Positions 6,701-8,288 of a DNA stretch of 8,288 nt are shown here, in pieces. The notes beneath the pieces were generated by a model. That model ran no database searches. It was not told where the DNA came from and saw only the letters and a program-made list of their open reading frames with translations. Both the position numbers and the translations under genes were made by a program. The DNA is from an uncultured Verrucomicrobiota bacterium. Its GTDB lineage: Bacteria; Verrucomicrobiota; Kiritimatiellia; RFP12; UBA1067. How positions within the stretch are numbered: position 1 is the stretch's first letter; each line of letters opens with the position of its first letter. The stretch is taken from NCBI GenBank assembly GCA_937901395.1, contig CALCDB010000056.1, positions 1-8,288 of the forward strand, in the 5' to 3' direction.

Positions 6701-8188
6701 TTGAAGTACCGTGAAAATCGTTGGCGCGGACTTACCGATCAAGAATACTTCGAAAGAGTGCGCGGTAAGCTCGATCTTAACAATTCGACCTTGGCCGTGG
6801 ATTATCCGTGCAATGTGTATTTGACCGAGCCGACGCTTGAAGTTACGGGCAATTCGTCCATCGAAGCGACGCATGGCGGCGCGTTTAATCTTGAGGGAGT
6901 TACGACGATTGTGCTTAAGAACAACGCTACGCTTACGCTTGATGCGAAATTCGAGGTTCTGCAAGGCGGCGGGCTTACGATTACCGGTTCGGGTCGCGTG
7001 GTAGTCGCGAACGCGACGGGGCTGGCGGGCAATGTCCAAATTGGCGAGGGAATAACGCTGGAGCTCGCCAAGCTGCCGCTTGCCGATGTGACCGTGCTTA
7101 CCCTCGCTAACGATGTGCGACTTGTTCTACCCGATGAAGGCACTTTTTATCAAGTGCTGCCATTATCGAGCGCGCTCTACACTGGCGAAGGCGTAACCGT
7201 AGCCCTTAAGGACGATGACGGCGTTGAACGCGTAATCAACGCCGAAATTACCCAGACCGGATCCATCTTCGAGTCCGGTTCGATTCTTGCCTGGACGACT
7301 GTCAATGGCGACTGGGATGGGAGCGTTCAATACTTCCCGGATGTAAAGGTGAACAATAGGGTTGAAAAATATGCGTTCGTCGATGTCGCGGAGGAGTTGG
7401 ATATTCCCTTTGCCTGCTTTGCGAACGTGGGAACCGAATACACCTTCCGTTTGAAGTCGGAGGATTCAAGGGCGACGATTACCTTTGACTCGCTTTCGAT
7501 TGGCGGCAAGACGAGCTTCCTGCTACCGACTTACTACAAGACGCGGCTTTATATTGCAGGTGGCGATTTCGCATTGAGGAATGCTATAGAAGGTGCGGAA
7601 GATAATTTTGAACTTGGATGCAATGATGCAAAAACTCTTTGCGAAAAAGATGTTTGTGTCTTAATTTCAGCAAGCGGAAACCCAAATTATTTACTTGGAG
7701 TTTTAGATGATTTATCAAGAACTTGTTGGGTAGAACTAATGGAAGACAAAAAGGGATTAACCGTAATGTTTGCAGTATTAAAAGCATTTAATATGTTAAA
7801 AAGCACATATAATATTGAAATAGATGCTGCAATGACAGATAATGGTGCAGAATTTGGTTCGGGACCTAATACAAAGAATAAAGATGAAAATCCTTTTGAA
7901 AGATTGTTAATTGAAATGCAGATGAAACACAAATACACAAAGCCTTATAGACCACAAACAAATGGTAAAATTGAAAGATTTTGGAAAACGTTAAAAGAAA
8001 ATTTTAAAAACATAGACTTTTTTTCTGGAATAATGTCAGGATTGGAAGAAGCGCTTGCATATGAAAAAGGCACAGCAAAGGCAGCAACTATTGTAAGAAA
8101 ACGTAATTTACCAAGTAGTAATGGAAGTCGATGTCGTCCAGGCCATCCCTGTCAACATCCAGATTGTGGTAATGGGTGGTGTTTGTGA
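3800..8188 (+). CDS. Secreted C25 (gingipain-like) cysteine peptidase with beta-solenoid tail; C-terminus replaced by foreign fragments
   Basis: The open frame encodes 1462 residues, of which about 1-1250 belong to this gene. Residues 1-21 are a Sec signal peptide (MKKF, hydrophobic core, Ala-rich end); there is no proper lipobox. Residues ~22-225 look like a propeptide-type beta region. Residues ~228-740 are the C25 peptidase domain: DIAVSRM, then NGHGWAGG with catalytic His590, GISCETG with catalytic Cys620, the Gly-rich GGFIASINNSRYGW, and LFGDPL (731-736). The His-Cys spacing is close to that of gingipains. From ~830 to 1250, strands recur around an Asn pair (LTLNNSAL, LDLNNSTL, VLKNNATL), as in beta-solenoid or autotransporter-like stalks. 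It probably acts outside the cell as a protease or surface protein. No sorting signal is seen because the native C-terminus is missing: after about 7550 the frame runs into MurQ, transposase and regulator pieces, then antisense into another gene, stopping at TGA 8186-8188. The catalytic part looks intact. Confidence 0.85.
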   Translation: MKKFVLALSLIALNLCAAAAARIAEYTLPEFAAQITASRTWPDRSYISILDNQFVQPQAPYGAPMIPYRVVYFAIPDGYAVKGVSAEVAGWETLGEGIRVMPIQPPVPTNTPSDEAPQFVELDLSLALNGEAYPAASVERIGEVEENGLNLLVVKATPFRWSALTGKLEQAKNLKIVVTFEEKNETEGLTSCLNFPINYAFQRETRARVVNPKDLPPEPMQMMAIDNTKPLCLFLAPHDLYDDWVWYAGERAKNHPEITFDVVDTDTIYANYPYRNERAPASGPITDLGANENRYPSESIWKWLVNYRQQHSNLTYLVLGGAWFDVTDSSVHYLQDGTEITLKNGIPSMRVKPNRKDGFYNPTDMYYACLSQNANETGHHWDYNDNGIYLEDVIDNSGEAGRTKGWPDIAVSRMSMKPITMPDGVEFNSEFELVGGNRVLDQHQLIRNFLYKVNRAEGKGIVGKRIENDKEVFEYAENSNAPFTGDYKLGITSSYLESPTCYMNNKKVLRDETEFFDRVPNMYDPEHPAAWRDTGPHMRRHVSEAAATRRPVIDAVCYHQGEIYSKNTSPETFSQVFRNFDREIGAVNGHGWAGGTGQFNANMFAQCAGLTKINVVGISCETGYLDVYGNQNGKSVANISLGEAGMANVTKTGGFIASINNSRYGWVNWETDQLFGNNQSWRLHYWMYDGTVQGMNAGTAWRRMAQNYYTDFGYTHLPELIPGQCYTQMMLFGDPLIAAVTPENASVSGDTWTVGTVNDATITTSASKTITIPSKTDGAPYGAMSLTISQPANATLALTGEGGLKVMRGITVSGGKLEIGINGGQGGVGTYATDNRGAPLEAENAKRPNGLKFTSTGELTFNNTREDAYYFVNKVQNASKITFAGAGAIINTDDFDSTLNALIFNGSNGFDPRTAPANVIRANLTKKTGCLKRFMPLTLNNSALTLETHDTFNGYAGEMFMTLNNSILKYRENRWRGLTDQEYFERVRGKLDLNNSTLAVDYPCNVYLTEPTLEVTGNSSIEATHGGAFNLEGVTTIVLKNNATLTLDAKFEVLQGGGLTITGSGRVVVANATGLAGNVQIGEGITLELAKLPLADVTVLTLANDVRLVLPDEGTFYQVLPLSSALYTGEGVTVALKDDDGVERVINAEITQTGSIFESGSILAWTTVNGDWDGSVQYFPDVKVNNRVEKYAFVDVAEELDIPFACFANVGTEYTFRLKSEDSRATITFDSLSIGGKTSFLLPTYYKTRLYIAGGDFALRNAIEGAEDNFELGCNDAKTLCEKDVCVLISASGNPNYLLGVLDDLSRTCWVELMEDKKGLTVMFAVLKAFNMLKSTYNIEIDAAMTDNGAEFGSGPNTKNKDENPFERLLIEMQMKHKYTKPYRPQTNGKIERFWKTLKENFKNIDFFSGIMSGLEEALAYEKGTAKAATIVRKRNLPSSNGSRCRPGHPCQHPDCGNGWCL
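7553..7690 (+). pseudogene. murQ: Internal fragment of MurQ (N-acetylmuramic acid 6-phosphate etherase), in frame
   Basis: About 45 residues, from IAGGDFALRNAIEGAED to DVCVLISASGN, match the conserved core of MurQ: the IAGG..A...A.EGAED segment, then the DVV.GI.ASG sugar-phosphate loop of the SIS domain. MurQ cleaves the lactyl ether of MurNAc-6-P in peptidoglycan recycling. Only a middle slice is present, without start, C-terminal half or catalytic completeness, so it cannot be an active enzyme. Base composition shifts here from about 50% GC to clearly AT-rich. The left edge is uncertain within about 15 bases, since residues RLY before it could belong to either side. The identification is from recalled family motifs. 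Confidence 0.75.
7685..8008 (+). mobile_element. Fragment of a DDE (rve/IS481- or IS3-like) transposase, 5' and 3' truncated
   Basis: About 107 residues match the integrase core of IS481/IS3-type transposases: YLLGVLDDLSR (strand near the first catalytic Asp), TDNGAEF with the second Asp at 7838-7840, and KPYRPQTNGKIERFWKTLKE with the catalytic Glu at 7973-7975. The N-terminal helix-turn-helix part and the stretch carrying the first catalytic Asp are absent, replaced by the MurQ slice. The usual C-terminal YNEHRPH-type end is also missing. It must be inactive. Composition is AT-rich (17/60 G+C at 7741-7800). I see no terminal inverted repeats or target duplication, so this is not a clean insertion. 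Confidence 0.85.
8006..8113 (+). pseudogene. N-terminal fragment of an XRE-type (antitoxin-like) regulator, in frame
   Basis: The 36 residues after the transposase piece contain DFFSGIMSGLEEALAYEKG, then a short segment ending RKRNLP. This resembles the N-terminal arm of small helix-turn-helix regulators and antitoxins of the kind 'GL.EAL.Y..G', which normally continues into a C-terminal XRE DNA-binding domain. That domain is absent because the sequence changes at about 8113. ATG 8033 could be its own start, but the similarity begins before it. Codon use is AT-rich like the two preceding fragments. The family call rests on a short pattern. Confidence 0.4.
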
Positions 8189-8288
8189 AAGCAAATACCA
8201 GGTTGGGGCTAAAGACCGTGTAGATGATGTCGTCCTGCTGGGCTTTTGCGCACACCGTGGCGCAAACAAGCAATAATGTAATGAATAG
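8115..8288 (-). CDS. 5' fragment of a secreted protein with a Bacteroidetes-like signal peptide (partial)
   Basis: Read on the - strand from the right edge, the frame gives LFITLLLVCATVCAKAQ, the hydrophobic core and AKAQ cleavage site of a Sec signal peptide of the type common in Bacteroidetes. Next come about 35 mature residues with a Ca-binding-like DVDRDGLDDID repeat. The start codon lies beyond the window. At about 8115 the frame leaves its natural sequence at HYY and continues into the AT-rich regulator fragment, where it stops near 8088-8090. It is therefore cut short by the junction. The + strand frame of the C25 gene runs antisense through it to 8188. The function is unknown; it is an exported or surface protein. 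Confidence 0.55.

Larger units (their letters stand above)
7550..8115. other. AT-rich mosaic of unrelated gene fragments
   Basis: This block has clearly lower GC (hand counts 28-33% in 7741-7860) than the rest of the window. It joins slices of three unrelated gene families on the same strand and in one frame, between a GC-rich peptidase gene and an oppositely oriented secreted-protein gene. The joins lie near 7550, 7688, 8008 and 8113. It may be genomic rearrangement or an assembly or amplification chimera. Confidence 0.75.

Noticed and set aside
7550..8115. A complete insertion sequence disrupting the peptidase gene
   Set aside because: The transposase lacks both ends, no terminal inverted repeats or target duplication are visible, and unrelated MurQ and regulator slices flank it, so a simple insertion does not explain it.

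Overview
The window holds housekeeping metabolism followed by a secreted-protein gene whose end is scrambled. Most of it is GC-rich (hand counts give 40/60 G+C at 2941-3000 and 30/60 at 7441-7500) with consistent codon use, and all regulatory signals look bacterial. A gingipain-like C25 peptidase carrying a beta-solenoid tail suggests an uncultured gut-type bacterium, possibly of the PVC group (Verrucomicrobiota/Kiritimatiellota-like). That placement is a weak inference.

Layout. (1) 2-94, +: the last 30 codons of an unrecognised gene. (2) 111-159: a strong bidirectional terminator shared with the convergent gene. (3) 185-2134, -: a complete transketolase, apparently read from an extended -10 promoter that would give a leaderless mRNA. 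(4) 2168-2389, +: a divergent sigma70-type promoter, a 19-residue leader peptide with four consecutive Trp codons, and mutually exclusive RNA hairpins. Together these form a textbook tryptophan attenuator. (5) 2390-3676, +: a TrpB2-type (TrpB-like) tryptophan synthase beta subunit, the only gene seen under this attenuator. (6) 3800 onward, +: a secreted C25 cysteine peptidase with a beta-solenoid C-terminal region.

From about 7550 the open frame leaves the peptidase gene. It runs in frame through three AT-rich fragments: a piece of MurQ, a piece of a DDE transposase that lacks the first catalytic Asp, and the start of an XRE-type regulator. It then enters, antisense, the 5' part of a different secreted-protein gene with a Bacteroidetes-like signal peptide. 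This is either a genuine recombination mosaic or a chimeric assembly, and the sequence alone cannot decide.

The most interesting system is the attenuator. Ribosome stalling at the Trp codons would free an arm that pairs over 14 bp with the terminator's left arm, so tryptophan starvation should switch on the stand-alone trpB2. I know of trp attenuators mainly upstream of trpE-type operons, so this arrangement deserves a search.
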